This document shows positions 1 to 11,989 of a DNA stretch of 64,000 nucleotides, piece by piece (the stretch's first letter is position 1; every line of letters begins with the position of its first letter). Under the pieces are notes generated by a model. That model did no database searches. It was not told where the DNA came from and saw only the letters and a program-made list of their open reading frames with translations. Source of the DNA: Lineus longissimus (lineage: Eukaryota > Nemertea > Pilidiophora > Heteronemertea > Lineidae); assembly GCF_910592395.1 (NCBI RefSeq), contig NC_088312.1:1116001-1180000 (forward strand). The letters run 5' to 3'. The position numbers were made by a program, and so were the translations under genes.

Positions 1-521
1 CAAGCACACGGCAATCGTATTCATACAGCTCCGTGCACGTGATTTGAAGGGACAGTTTGGGTGTGGGATTTAGGTGACCAGAAAGATGATATGTAATTTA
101 AATCTATCCGCGCGCCTGCTCATCACTGTAGTTACAAACTAAATGCTCATCACTGATAATGAATTTAGCGCCGACTTGTCAAACCTAATCTGCATGGAGT
201 GCTCGAACACCTAAATCAGTGCGTACTTCAGCTTGAAAAGTTCGGGTGAAGGGGTTTTCTTCGTGATAATATTCATAATGGTATAAGATGATGGTATAAG
301 AGGGCCGGCGAATCTAGGAACTGGAAGAAGAGGGAGCGTGCTCTGCATTTCTCACCATAATTCCTGGACAGGTGTGTTCCAAAATTTCATGAGTGGTAAA
401 TTAAAAACATTTACATCAATTAGGAGCCGTGCATCTGGTGCACCCGCTTGGATCCGCGCTTGATAAACGTACATGAATGAATAATAACAAGAACATTTTT
501 CAAAAAAACTCGAAAAAAAAG

Positions 522-600
522 ATTCGCCGGGGTTCGAACTCGTGACCATCCAATCCACAGTGCAACCGCCTAACCACCGAGGCCATCAAGGCTTTCATAG
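522..600 (-). mobile_element. tRNA-derived SINE head, copy 1
   Basis: Read on the minus strand, this segment has an A-box-like part (TGGCCTCGGTGGTTAGG) followed after about 35 bases by a B box (GAGTTCGAACCCC), the internal pol III promoter layout of a tRNA. Arm pairing is too poor for a working tRNA. A run of A on the plus strand next to it (T-rich on the minus strand) is compatible with a SINE tail, although the element's ends are not clear. Confidence 0.7.
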
Positions 601-1461
601 TAGAACGGGATTTTCGTTGTTTAAGCCGTCGCCATTTTGAAGAAGCGCCATGATTGTGACGAGGTCTCGCTGGCGGAAGGGTAATTGGGTGCAAATAGTT
701 CCAAGCTAAACGTATAATTCGATAGTGCGACCGATTTTTCTTGATATGTCGTATTTATATAGCTCGGTGATATAATAGATAATGTTCGTAGTTGATTTTA
801 ATGTGTGAATGGCTTTCTCAAAAATGTTTTAGAAGCGAGGTCAACAGGGTCAAAAGAAATAGTCTTTGGCGCCAATGATGTCAGCAATGGCGAATTTGAA
901 TTAAGATTCGAGTCGATTCTTTTGGTGTCGGAAGTGCGCAAGCACACGGCAATCGTATTCATACAGCTCCGTGCACGTGATTTAAAGGGACAGTTTTGGT
1001 GTGGGACTTAGGTGACCAGAAAGATGATATGTAATTTAAATCTATCCGCGCGCCTGCTCATCACTGTAGTTACAAACTAAATGCTCATCACTGATAATGA
1101 ATTTAGCGCCGACTTGTCAAACCTAATCTGCAGTGCTCGAACACCTAAATCAGTGTGTACTTCAGCTTGAAAAGATCCGGTGAAGGGGTTTTCTTCGTGA
1201 TAATATTCATAATGGTATAAGATGATGGTACTATAAGAGGGCCGGCGAATCTAGGAACTGGAAGAAGAGGGAGCGTGCTCTACATTTCTCACTACCAAAA
1301 TTCCTGGACAGGTGTGTTCCAAAATTTCATGAGTGGTAAATTAAAAACATTTACATCAATTAGGAGCCGTGCATCTGGTGCACCCGCTTGGATCCGCGCC
1401 TGATTAACGTACATGAATGAATAATAACAAGAACATTTTTCAAAAAAACTCGAAAAAATAG

Positions 1462-1540
1462 ATTCGCCGGGGTTCGAACTCGTGACCATCGGGCCAATCC
1501 ACAGTGCAACCGTCTAACCGTCTAACCGCCGAAGCCGTTT
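1462..1540 (-). mobile_element. tRNA-derived SINE head, copy 2
   Basis: This is the second copy of the tRNA-like segment, part of the 938-bp tandem duplication. It keeps the B box but carries a short insertion and a repeated TCTAACCG word in the region between the A and B boxes, so it has changed since the duplication. Confidence 0.7.
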
Positions 1541-1603
1541 TATACTATGTAATATATAAAGTGCAAGCTCTAGTGAACTCACACAGCTGTTTGACATGGA
1601 GAG

Positions 1604-1735
1604 CACCCCCCCCCCACCCTCGTCCTTCCGATACGTTTTAGCCAGTGCATTGGGGGGGGGGGGGGGGGGGGTCCCCAAAACCCTCCGTCCTTCTGACATG
1701 TTTAGCCAGTGCATTGAGGGTTTGGAAACATGTAA
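1604..1735. repeat. Poly-G tract inside a short imperfect tandem duplication
   Basis: A run of 20 G (1652-1671) lies between two similar segments (about 1614-1651 and 1681-1720), each ending in TTTAGCCAGTGCATTG. A C-rich run at 1607-1617 flanks the left copy. The ORFs on both strands here, 95 and 116 codons long, are low-complexity reads through the repeat. Confidence 0.7.
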
Positions 1736-1999
1736 GGGGGAGTCATTTTGTGTCTGGGTCTTGAATCTCACAAAGAAAAAATCTTCGAAATCTGGATACA
1801 TAATAAATATGATTGATTTATCGCTAACGAAACCGCCTCAGCTGATTTGTGATGCGAGATGGGTCATAGAAATGTTGATGCTACAAGATGTATATTGTGG
1901 TCCTTTAAAGCGTCTCAGAAGGACTTATAGAGGGGGGGGAGGTTAAAAATGATCCAGCATGATGCATGATGCATGATGCCTGAGAAGAAATATGAAATG

Positions 2000-2115
2000 T
2001 AAGAAAAATTTTTTTTAATGTGTTGAAATTTATTTTCCCACATGGGATTCGAACCCCAAACTTCTGTACTACTGGACAACATCACAACAATGAGCACACT
2101 ATTGGGCCATGTGCG
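2000..2115 (-). mobile_element. tRNA-derived SINE head upstream of RBM28
   Basis: On the minus strand there is an A-box-like TGGCCCAATAGTG and, about 45 bases later, a strong B box GGTTCGAATCCC (plus-strand 2044-2056), followed by an A-run tail. Its tRNA-like sequence differs from the copies at 0.5 and 1.5 kb, so it is another SINE family or a diverged member. It lies about 440 bases upstream of the RBM28 start codon. Confidence 0.65.
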
Positions 2116-2549
2116 TATGTTAATTGGGTGTACTGTGACCAATCAGAAAGCTCGAAATATATCTTATGCCTATCCTGTTTGGGAATTGTAAATTCGCTGC
2201 CCGGCAAGTGTGGAAATGAATTTCCCTCTCCGTCGCCGCCGCACCTTGCTCCATACGCTGCCGGTACTTCGGTTCATCTTAAGGAGGGTGGGAGGGACGG
2301 TAGCAGAGCACGAAATCACGAAAATACCGGGATTAGAATTCCTATGGAGCATGCAACCGCAAAATATTTCAGATTCATAGACATATGGATTAGAAATGAT
2401 TACGCGTAATCCTTAGACTCACACTTGTTGTGTGAGTTAACAATTTTACTGCCCAAGTTCAGATAACTTATTTACAGTGGCAATGTGATTTCGCATTTGG
2501 AACTTTATTGAGATGACCCCTCAATTTTGAGGTCAAGGCCACAGAAAGC
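2116..2549 (+). other. RBM28 5' flank
   Basis: This stretch holds the presumed promoter and 5' UTR of the RBM28 gene. I see no TATA box close to the start codon. A purine-rich repeat-like part (2270-2330) gives spurious ORFs on both strands. The transcription start cannot be placed from sequence alone. Confidence 0.4.
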
Positions 2550-5500
2550 ATGGCGGACGAAAAACTTGTTTCACCTGTTGGCAGAACATTATTCATCAGA
2601 AATCTGCCTCTAACAACCTCAAATGAAAAGTTAGAGGACATATTTGGGAACATTGGACCATTGAAAAAATGTTTCGTGGTGAAAGAGAAGGGTAAGTGTG
2701 GGAAGTTTCGTTTTAGAAAGTATTTAGTAAAAAATCTGAGGCTGAGGCTATAGCCTTTAACTTAAGAAGCCTAGGGTGCTTGAGGCTACCAACTTATCAA
2801 GTACCAGTCGGTCCAGTGTACGGTACATCATTCATTCATACATACATGTGCATATACAGCCATGCATCTATACAGATCATCTAGTATTCACATCATTCAT
2901 ATACATCATTACATGGCTAGTGTACGGTTTGAGCGGATCGAATGATGATGATGGCTGCCTGTCCGGCCTTGCCCTTGGGCCTGGGCTCTCACCAAAACAT
3001 GACCGATGGCGATGCTGATGACAATCACAATGACGGAGGTCGAGAAAAGATGTATCATTATCATGATTATGTGAATTATTTCTTTCAGGTAAAGACATCT
3101 GTAAGGGATATGGTTACGTCACCTTCTCTTTACAGTGAGTAGATTTCATTATTTCAAACAGAAACTGGTCCACGTGTCTTCATTGTTCTTCACTGAATCA
3201 AATTTATCCTAAACCCATCTGGGGCCCTTTTGCTTCTCCTAAATTTGTCTTGCTATCCCAAATGAATTCATTCTTTTCTTCTCGTTCTTAGGGATGACGC
3301 CAACAAAGCAAAGACCAATGTCAAAATCGTCGGAGGTCGAAAAGTTCAGATTGACTTTGCAGACAAGAAGTCTAAACGGAAACAGCAAATCAAGAAAGAG
3401 AAAAAACCGGTGAAATCGGCCCTTGATTCAAGTGATGATGAAGAGATAGTGTTGAAGGATGCAGTGAAATCATTGGAAGAGAAGAGCCCTGAGGGGACAG
3501 CGGAGAAATGTGCTTTGCCCGAGGATGTGCAGGCAGCGTCACAGGGCAACAGGCGGAAAGTTGGCATTTTAGATATGTCTGATCTGCCAAAAGGTGTCAG
3601 GAGAGCTGACTTGGATGTCTATTTGAAGTAAGTTATTGTTGTCTGCGAAAATGACCAGTATCTCTGTTGTTTTACTCCAAGAGAATTCTCACATAGATTC
3701 CTGTTCTCATCTGTGTTACCATGGAATGCGTTTTGCTTTGATGGATTGACAGAAAATGTAAGGCTGGCACCCTAACTGACATATCATTCTTTCAGAGGAA
3801 CAAACAAACATATGCTGAACTTGAAGTTTCCAATCAAAGGTCAAGAGGGTAGAGCCAGTGTGATGTTTACAAACAAAGCTACAGCAATGAATGCACTCAT
3901 GTTAATTAAAAAAAGGACACTAAAAGGTGAGTATCAACTTGTAAGAAACCCCAAATTGTTTTGTCTGTCCTTCCTGTGAAACAAGCATTTGAGGGATGTC
4001 AGTGCAACCATCATGAACTCGCTCTCATATGGGGAGCTGATTTAGCCTTCAGACTAAGTTATTTCAAGTCTAATATAACTGTGATGGTAGATTTAGGACT
4101 GTAAATCACAATTAACCTCTCACCGTTTTTGGTCTCACTAACTCCTCCCTCTTTCTAGGTCGTAAATTGAAGATAGATATCAAAACACAAGCTCCAGTTG
4201 TAAATTTGAAGAAAGCCAAGTTAATTGTTCGGAACCTGTCCTTTCAGGTGAGTCAGTGTCAAAGGATTAACTGAAGAATAGGTTGTGAACTTTTTACAAC
4301 CAGAGAGAAACCTCTCCTACCAGAGAATACCCAACTATCATTACTGTCACTAATGGCTTTGCCCTGTAGTGTAACTCCTTCCTTTCTCAATCTCATTCCC
4401 TGAACCAAAATCAAGTCATTAAATTTTTCAGTGCAATGAAGAAAATCTAAGACAGGTGTTTTCAAAGTTTGGAGAGATTGCTGAAGCCATCATACCATTG
4501 AGAGCTGGTGAGTTGTGTTTCTTTTTCATGTTTAGAGAATCTTCCTTAATGCCAAGCGTGCTTTAAACTGCTGGCATTATTTTGTAGCCCTCTTCTTAAT
4601 ATCAAGGAGAGATGAATTGTCAAGAGATACCAAAACTGAGGTCCCTGACTAAAATGACCAAACTTGCATGTACTGCATTTGTAGCTGACTCTTCATTGGA
4701 TATTCATCATGCATCTGACCTGACTTAAACTATTATTTCAGATGGCCGAAAAATAGGTTGTGGGTTTGTCCAGTTTATGCGAATGAGTGATGCTGCTACT
4801 GCCACGAAGGAGATGAACGCCAAGGAAATCCTGGGCCGTCCTGTTGCGGTTGATTGGGCCCTGGATAGGGAGAAATATACAACACTGTCGGGTAAGTGTT
4901 GCTTTGAGTCAATCTCCCTGGCATCGGCACCAATGCCAATGTTTGAAACATGAAATGAAAATGATAAAATCTTCAGGATCTGCCTTAACATGTGAATTCT
5001 CTGGTTCCTATATGTAGTTGGGACTATTCAGGGTTGTACTTAGCCTTTTCTGACACTAGCCAATACATTCTCTTTACCTTCTAGGTGCGAATACAGCCAA
5101 AGTACAAGACGCCCCTCCAAGAGATGTCACGTCAAAGACCCAGGAATCGGTGAGCGACAGTGATGAGTCAGAATCTTCTGAAGAGGTACCTGTCCATAAG
5201 AAACGGCACAAAGCGAGGCTGGCAGATACAAAGATACAGACTGAGTCTGAATCAAGTGATGAAAGTGAAGATGACATTAGTGATGATGATGATGATGATG
5301 ATGACGTCAGTGATGATGATGATGATGATGAGGGTACAGCGAGTGATGCCAATGACGATAGTGAAAGCGATAGTGACGACGATCATGATGATGACGATGA
5401 TGATGATGAAGATGACGATGAGGATGACCTTTCGTCTGATGGTAAGTATCTATGTTTTTATGAATGATGAAAATTTGTGAATTGTTGTTTGTGTTGATGG

Positions 5501-8500
5501 TTTTCTTTTCCATTTGGGCTTCTTCGTTTGTGGTGGCATCATTGTATCATGGTATGAGTGAAGTTCCAGAGACCTTTCTCTAGGGGACCTTAAGAGCCTC
5601 TCACACAAGGTACATGTAGCTGTGTAATTGGTTGTTAACCCAAGCTAGTTGTAACTTGGTAGCCAATAAAGAGGACTCCTTTGAACTGTATCAGTTATTG
5701 ACGATGTTTCCATCAACTTGCCACTCTTACATGTAGTGTATTGGGAATTCTCATCCATTACAGAGGATGAAATGCCCAAGACGAAAAAGAAAAAGTTGGA
5801 TGGCCCTAAACTTGCCGGCAAGAATGTATTGGATGAGAAGAAGACAGTGTTCATTCGGAATATTTCCTTTGATACTGAAGAAGAAGAACTGCAGGAATAC
5901 CTAGGACAGTTTGGCGAGATCGAGTATTGTCGTATTGTTACAGATCCGAACACAGAACATTCAAAAGGTACTGATTAGTTTGAAAGCCAGATTGAGAAGC
6001 CTGGTACAGTAGCAATGGATTGGGCATGGATCCAGGGTCCAGGAAAGTGTGTGTGTGGGGGGGGGGGGGAGTCTGTGAATGCTGTTAATTTCACAAAAGT
6101 CATGGTCAATTTCAAATATTATTCTATAATAACGGTGGGAGGCCATCCCCTGTATGAGTGCAGGGTACAATGCTTTTTGATCCTTTCTGTTCTTCTTCAA
6201 ATAACACAGTTACTTTGATTCAACAGGTACTGCATTTGTTAAATTCACTGCCGAGGAAAGTGCGGCAAACTGTTTAGAGAAGGCCAATGAGGTGGCATTG
6301 AGAGGTGATAGTGGGCTGGTGTTGGACAAGCGGAAACTCTTCGTTATCCCCGCATTGTCACGAGAGAAGGCCGAGGAGTTACGCCAGCCAAGGAAGAAAG
6401 AGAAGGAGGACCGGCGCAATCTTTACCTCGTCAGAGAAGGAAGTAAGTTGGATGCAATTAAAAGTTTGGTTCTGATAAGATTGAGTGAAAGTTTGCTCTG
6501 CGCACTTCATAATTCTTGAAGTTCATGGTTTGAACCTTCATTTACCAGAGGCCCTTTGCTTACCCCTTTGCTTACAGTTGTCATGGTTAGGTTACAAAAT
6601 GTTCATCATATATCTTTATTTTCAGTGATTAGGCCGGGTACTGCTGCTGCTGAAGGTCTTTCAAAAGCTGACTTAGCAAAAAGAATGAAGGTATGATATG
6701 AGAGAGCACAAGCAATGTTGGTTCGAATGACCACATTTACTTGTACAGTCATCATTGCCTTGCCAGTCATCACTCATACATGTAGCCGCGATCTGGACTG
6801 ACTAATTTCACAGTTAGAATTCTGGGCGGTTTCACACTATCTCCGATCAGTGGCACAGTGTGACAGAGGTGCTTCGATATTACAAGTAATTGAAAAGGCT
6901 ATTCATAGCACAAGTCTGTCTATAAAAACTCACAATGATGTTGTTTTCATGAATTAAGATGATAGAAATTCCACAACCTCTTCCTTCTGTGGTATAATTT
7001 CAGGTTGAAAATGTAAAACGCCAGAAGTTGAAAGATGGGAATGTCTTTGTTTCGAAGACTCGTCTCTGTGTTCGTAACATCCCTCCAACTGTCGATGACC
7101 AGGCATTACGGAAAGTCTACATGAAATCTGTCGACAATAGAAATGCTAAAATAACAGAGGTAGGATTAGGTTTTTGCCAACCTGGGAGGAAAAGTTATCA
7201 GCGTAAAACATTGGGGCATTTTTTGGTGAAACTTTTGCTCAATATTCATATAGAAAGCAGAAATATGATAAAGAAGCTGGAAGTAAACATTCTTTAATCC
7301 AGTATTAGCTTCAAAACTTCATTTTGTCCCATTCCATTTCAGTGTCGTATCATGAGAGACATGGGAAACGTTAATGCCAAAGGGAAGTCGAAGTCTCGAG
7401 GTTATGCATTTGTGGAGTTTACTCAACATGAACATGCTCTGAAGGCGCTGAGGAACACCAACAATAATCCTGAGATGTTTGGAGAAAATAAGGTGAACTA
7501 GACTTGAACAGTTTGATCTTTTTGATTGAGAGTCACGACCTTTTCTCCAGCCAATCAGTAGTAATGTTTTGTAAACAAAGCCACGCGGCGCGACCGCGAA
7601 CTGAGCGCTATTGTTATGATCGTACTTAAAGCAATTCGCAGGTACCTGCTGTTCATTCCAAGTAGAAGGTTCAATATACCGAAACGTCGGACAGATTATA
7701 TTACATTATGGTGCTTGTTTACTTATTTCAACATACTTTTTGATTGAGAGAACTTTAACTGAGTTAACTTGATGGATCAAATGGATTCCCGGCCTGATTT
7801 TTATGTCATGGTTTTGACATATCTTGACAGGCCAGATTTTGATTGGTACTAGTTGGAGCAAATTAAGAAAATGAACATGTGTAACAATGTCATTTGCTTT
7901 GATTGTCTTGTTGCTTGGTGGATAGCATCACTGATTTGTGTGACGGTTTTCTTTCCAGCGATTGATTGTTGAATTCTCGCTAGAAAACAAACGAGCCTTG
8001 GAGATGAAACAAAAGAGAATAGAGCGGGGCAAGGTGAGTAGAAAAGGTGTAGTAAAGGAGATGAGTGACTTACTGTAAACTCCAGAAGACATGCAAGTTT
8101 GGCAGTTTCCAGCAGCTCAGTTTGTAAAGTACTGAAGCACCAGTCACTGCATTTGATTTTGACTTTGAACTTTGTCTGCCAGTTGTTTTGATGCACCAGT
8201 GAAGATTTTCAGGAAATTTGAAATAAGACTGTTCCTGGCAACTGCCAGTATTCCAAGTAACACGGTAGCCTACATGTATGCCAGAACTGTTGATTTTCAT
8301 TTGCTGCATTAGTTTGAAATCTTAAAGTGTTACTTGTGAATAAATGCTCTTCTTCCATATTGCAGATGAAAGAGGCCATCTTGAAAGGAGGGGAGGCAAA
8401 CAAATCAAGATACGAGAAGCAAGCAACGCCACCACAAGGCTCTAAAGAAATCCAAACACAAGCCATGTCAGGGGTTGAGGCCAAGAAGGGTGTGAAAGGC

Positions 8501-11461
8501 CTACCATCACATTGGGGGCCCAAGATACGGCATAAACCGAGAGGCAATATCAAACCAGGAAACAAACCAAAGGGGAAACTCAGTCGGGAGAAGGCGCAGA
8601 AAAGGAAGGGGCCTGAAATTGAACTGGCTCAATCCGGGGGCCCTACGCCTGCCAAGAAGAAGAGAACTAGGGTAAGAGAGTTTTGTAATAGGCTCTTTTG
8701 TTTGATGTTGGATTTGGAGTATTAACCTGGGAGGGGCAGAATCAAATTACCTCTCAGTCTACTAGTATGTTGCTCAGACTCATGTCACTAGACATAACTG
8801 GTTTATCCCTGTTGCCTCACCATAGATGGAGCTACTGTTCAAAGAACATCTGACTTTCTTACCAAGCTCGACTGAAAGACCAGGCACTTTGTAAAAGCTT
8901 TCGTCTGAGTGGTGAATTTTGGTACAATATCTCTGAAACAGGTGGCAGAAGCTACCAGGCCTTCTCCCCTTTCCTTATTTAGTAGGAGCTACAGGTAGCA
9001 TTTACTCCACTTGTGGCTAACTGTAAAGTCCTCTACATTTTATGTTGGATGCATCGCATGATGTACATGGGACTGAGTCAACTTGGCATGGAATGGGCCT
9101 TGGATTTAACATTGCTGATTGCAAGCTGGCTCAGCTTACACACTATCAAATACCAATAGTTGATAGAGAAGTAGAGCATTCACTTGCTTTACCTGGAATA
9201 GCCCCTATGTTCTTTGCTCGGGGCTCAACTTGAACACGCCAAAAATACCTTGTTGTGAGATTTCGCAATGTGAACTAACATTTGCATGTTGGGCTCGAGT
9301 GCATCTTCCATGCATGCCTATGCATTCGTGCACACACGTCATGTTTCAGCATGTTTGTCTCTGCAACAACTGCACATTCAGTTGGCCACATGTAAACACA
9401 GTTCACCAACTGACCTTGCCTTTAAATCCAGATCAGTACTGGCTGAACACTGATGTTTGCAGTACAAATTGTTCACAAACCCCAGGGTCAGGACCAGTTT
9501 CAGACATTTCGACTTTTCAGGTTTTTAGTGTTGACCTTCAGACTTTTTGCCCCGTTAACCTACCTGTTCAATCCATGCACCAGGCTGTGTGTTAGTGGAT
9601 GTGCTGAATGTTTGCTGCTGGCTGGCACAGCCGCCTGTTACAGGGTCTATTCCTACTCTCCATCTAGCTATAGCTGGGCTGGCCATACACTGTATATTCT
9701 AGGTAGAAGCCATCATCATCTTGTTTCTGAGAATAATTGGTTACTTTCTAACGAGCTGATTTCTCCTGTGTAATGATTGCTTTTTCAAATCTGCCTTTCA
9801 GTTAAAATAGGTTTATTTCAAGGTCACAAACCAATGTTGCACAACAAATATCTGATCAGCTTTGCCGAAGTTTTAAGAATACCCAACGATCTTTCGTTTT
9901 AGATGAATACAGGATCAGAAATAATACACAAATGGTCTTCTGTTTCAGATGAATCAGGGGATGTAGTTATTTTCCTCCTAAGTAATTTCTCATCAGTGTG
10001 CTCTTGGTTATTCAATGCGGCTCACCTGATCAGATGATGATTTGATCATGGTCACCTTCTCCTTAACTCACGAATCGTCCATCAATCTGGCCACCTATCG
10101 AATGTAAATACGCTCAAGTATTTGTACCCGAGCTTATACATCTCATGTGTCCCTCATTTAAAACCAATGTTGTCTATTTAAATATTTATTGCAATCAGAT
10201 ATGGTTGGTCTCGGTTTTACCTAGGTCATGGGGTCAAATGTGGTGAACATGGTCACTGGACATGGTGAAAATAACTCCCATGTGTAAGATTGATAACAAT
10301 TCGGCTATTCAGTTGCAAGGGCAGCCCCCAGTTGACTGGGTGTGGCCAGAACTAGGACTGACCAGACCCTATGATATTGTACCACATCAACATAAAATCA
10401 GCATGGTTAGTGCATTAGCTGGATGTAAACAGAACATTGGCTGCTACACGCTGTGTTGGGAAGTGTTGATAACACACCTGAAGAAACAGGGCCTGTGCCA
10501 TGATAGTATGCAAGTAAACAGCACGGAAAAGGTGAAATAGGCCAAAGAAAAGCATTGCGCCTTCTGGCTGAGTTCTTCTCTACTGCCGTAGGTTTTAAAG
10601 TACAATTGAACTCACAAAGACTGCAAGTACAACTGTAATTAAAAACTTTGAGTATGGTTAACTACAGTCTGTACTTTTATCATCTTATCTCATCCTTGGC
10701 CATCTTCCCAATTTTAGAAATGTACAAAAATTTGAGTATTCTTGGTCAACCAAGTTATTCTATAATAATAAGACCAACTCAGTTCGTGCAGTATCTCTTA
10801 GACGACTATATCTTGCAGCCATCCTCTGTTCATCAACGAAAGCTTTGATGTTTGAAAACCTGTCTTCACTGAATTAGTTGCCTGCACTTGGAGCCAGTGG
10901 CAGATATTAAGTGACGATGTCTTACAATCCCACTGAGGCAATTGATTGTTCTCTCATGGCTAATGAGAATGCTTTCTTCCTGACAAATGTCTCCTTTGAA
11001 GTGGTATTTTGCATCTATCTACTCACATGTGGAGACGATGATCACCATGGTTATATATTGGTATTTCCAAACATCCTTCTTCTGTCAGAACAGTGAAATG
11101 ATCGGTGCATCAGTGGGCCAGCCTGGTCAACTAAAAACTGTGGTCAGGTGCCAGCTGAGGGTTTTGGGCAAAAAGTGTGAAAGATAAAAAGAAGATTGAT
11201 CAATGTTGTCCATTTCTTTCTGTGTTCGAGATAAGCTGCTTGCATGTTTCTGCCAAACCAATACTGGCCACCCATGAGCACCCTATCAGACGAGAGAGAT
11301 TGGGTCGAGAATCATTCTAACATAGTTTTCTTTCTACTTGTATTTTTCAGACAAGGAAACCGCAGAAACGAGAACAGTCTGATGACTTTGACAGCTTGGT
11401 AAACAAGTACAAGCAGAAGATAATGGGAAAAGCTGGCAAACGTGGAACCTGGGGGGACTAG
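2550..11461 (+). CDS. RBM28: RBM28 / Nop4-like nucleolar RRM protein, complete, 16 exons
   Basis: Exons: 2550-2691, 3089-3134, 3292-3627, 3796-3926, 4159-4247, 4432-4507, 4742-4891, 5085-5441, 5764-5967, 6227-6442, 6626-6690, 7004-7159, 7343-7492, 7959-8033, 8366-8671, 11351-11461. All introns are GT-AG and the phases join to 869 aa (the human protein is about 760). RRM folds are seen from about residue 13 (LFIRNL), 157 (degenerate), 238 (LIVRNL), 465 (VFIRNI) and 625 (LCVRNI), with RNP1 motifs such as KGTAFVKF and RGYAFVEF. An acidic Asp/Ser tract fills about 345-440, and residues 731-869 form a basic Lys-rich tail. This RRM set and basic tail are those of RBM28, the animal counterpart of yeast Nop4, a nucleolar factor for large ribosomal subunit maturation; human RBM28 is also reported with spliceosomal snRNPs. 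The start is an ATG in AGCATGG context. The last intron (2.7 kb) holds no recognisable exon. Confidence 0.93.
5266..5431 (+). repeat. GAT/GAC trinucleotide tract inside RBM28 exon 8
   Basis: Interrupted GAT and GAC repeats code for runs of up to eight Asp broken by Ser, Glu and His. They form the acidic linker between the third and fourth RRM folds. Such linkers are usual in nucleolar proteins, but the near-pure GAT runs (around 5282-5300 and 5312-5328) make the length likely to vary between alleles. Confidence 0.85.
6057..6069 (+). repeat. Poly-G run in an RBM28 intron
   Basis: About 13 consecutive G follow a short GTGTGTG run in the intron between exons 9 and 10. It is a simple homopolymer repeat with no visible function. 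Confidence 0.8.
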
Positions 11462-11971
11462 GTGATGGTGGTGAAGGTTGGACAAGGACTTGAGTTACTG
11501 TGGATGAGCTGTGGTCCCTTGAGAAGCTGGTGGCACAAACTCATGAAATGTTATCAAATGATCAAGTTTCCAATTTGTTGTGCAAAGATGACAGTAATGA
11601 CAACTATTGATATTCAACATATTGATGGAATCAGAAGTGCTTAAATTATTTTCTCACAAATGAAATTAGTGCCAGACAATTGGTTTAGAGATTGCTTGGT
11701 GGCTGGTGTGAAGGTGTTTATTAGTTTGTTGAGAATGCAGTCTGTGGGTTGAACTGTCAGCCCTACAAGCAGAAGCAATTAAAGGATTTCCATGGTAACA
11801 ACAGGCTGAAATCTGAAAAAAATCAATGTACAATGTATGTGGAAACACTGGTACTTTATATCAGTCTTAAATGAAATGAAGCATCATTCAAAAATAACGA
11901 TATATCCACAATATTCTGCTCTGCAGGCAGATTTGCTATGCATTGATGTACCTCGATTGGTCCAGTCATAA

Positions 11972-11977
11972 AATAAA
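11972..11977 (+). terminator. Polyadenylation signal AATAAA for RBM28
   Basis: An AATAAA lies about 510 bases after the RBM28 stop codon and is followed within 15-35 bases by T/GT-rich sequence, as expected for a cleavage site. It would give a 3' UTR of about half a kilobase. Confidence 0.65.
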
Positions 11978-11989
11978 CAACGTTTTGTT

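Larger units (their letters stand above)
1..1540. repeat. 938-bp tandem duplication of a SINE-containing repeat
   Basis: Bases 1 to about 590 recur from base 939 to about 1540 with few differences, so the unit is 938 bp and the first copy is cut by the window edge. Each copy contains a tRNA-like segment read on the minus strand (about 522-600 and 1462-1540), with a B-box-like GTTCGAAC core at 531-541 and 1471-1481. The stretch 600-905, between the two tRNA-like parts, matches a diverged copy at 30.4-30.8 kb, so this is an interspersed family that was later duplicated in tandem. The short ORFs here are repeat-derived and not genes. Confidence 0.85.

Noticed and set aside
522-600. Possible tRNA gene on the minus strand
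   Set aside because: Present in three diverged copies inside a larger repeat and poor arm pairing; a SINE.
1514-1946. ORFs of 95 and 116 codons on both strands
   Set aside because: They are reads through G/C homopolymers with runs of Gly or Pro and no domain.
8672-11350. A nested gene in the last RBM28 intron
   Set aside because: ORFs up to 132 codons are either exon 15 itself or low-scoring noise; no domain.
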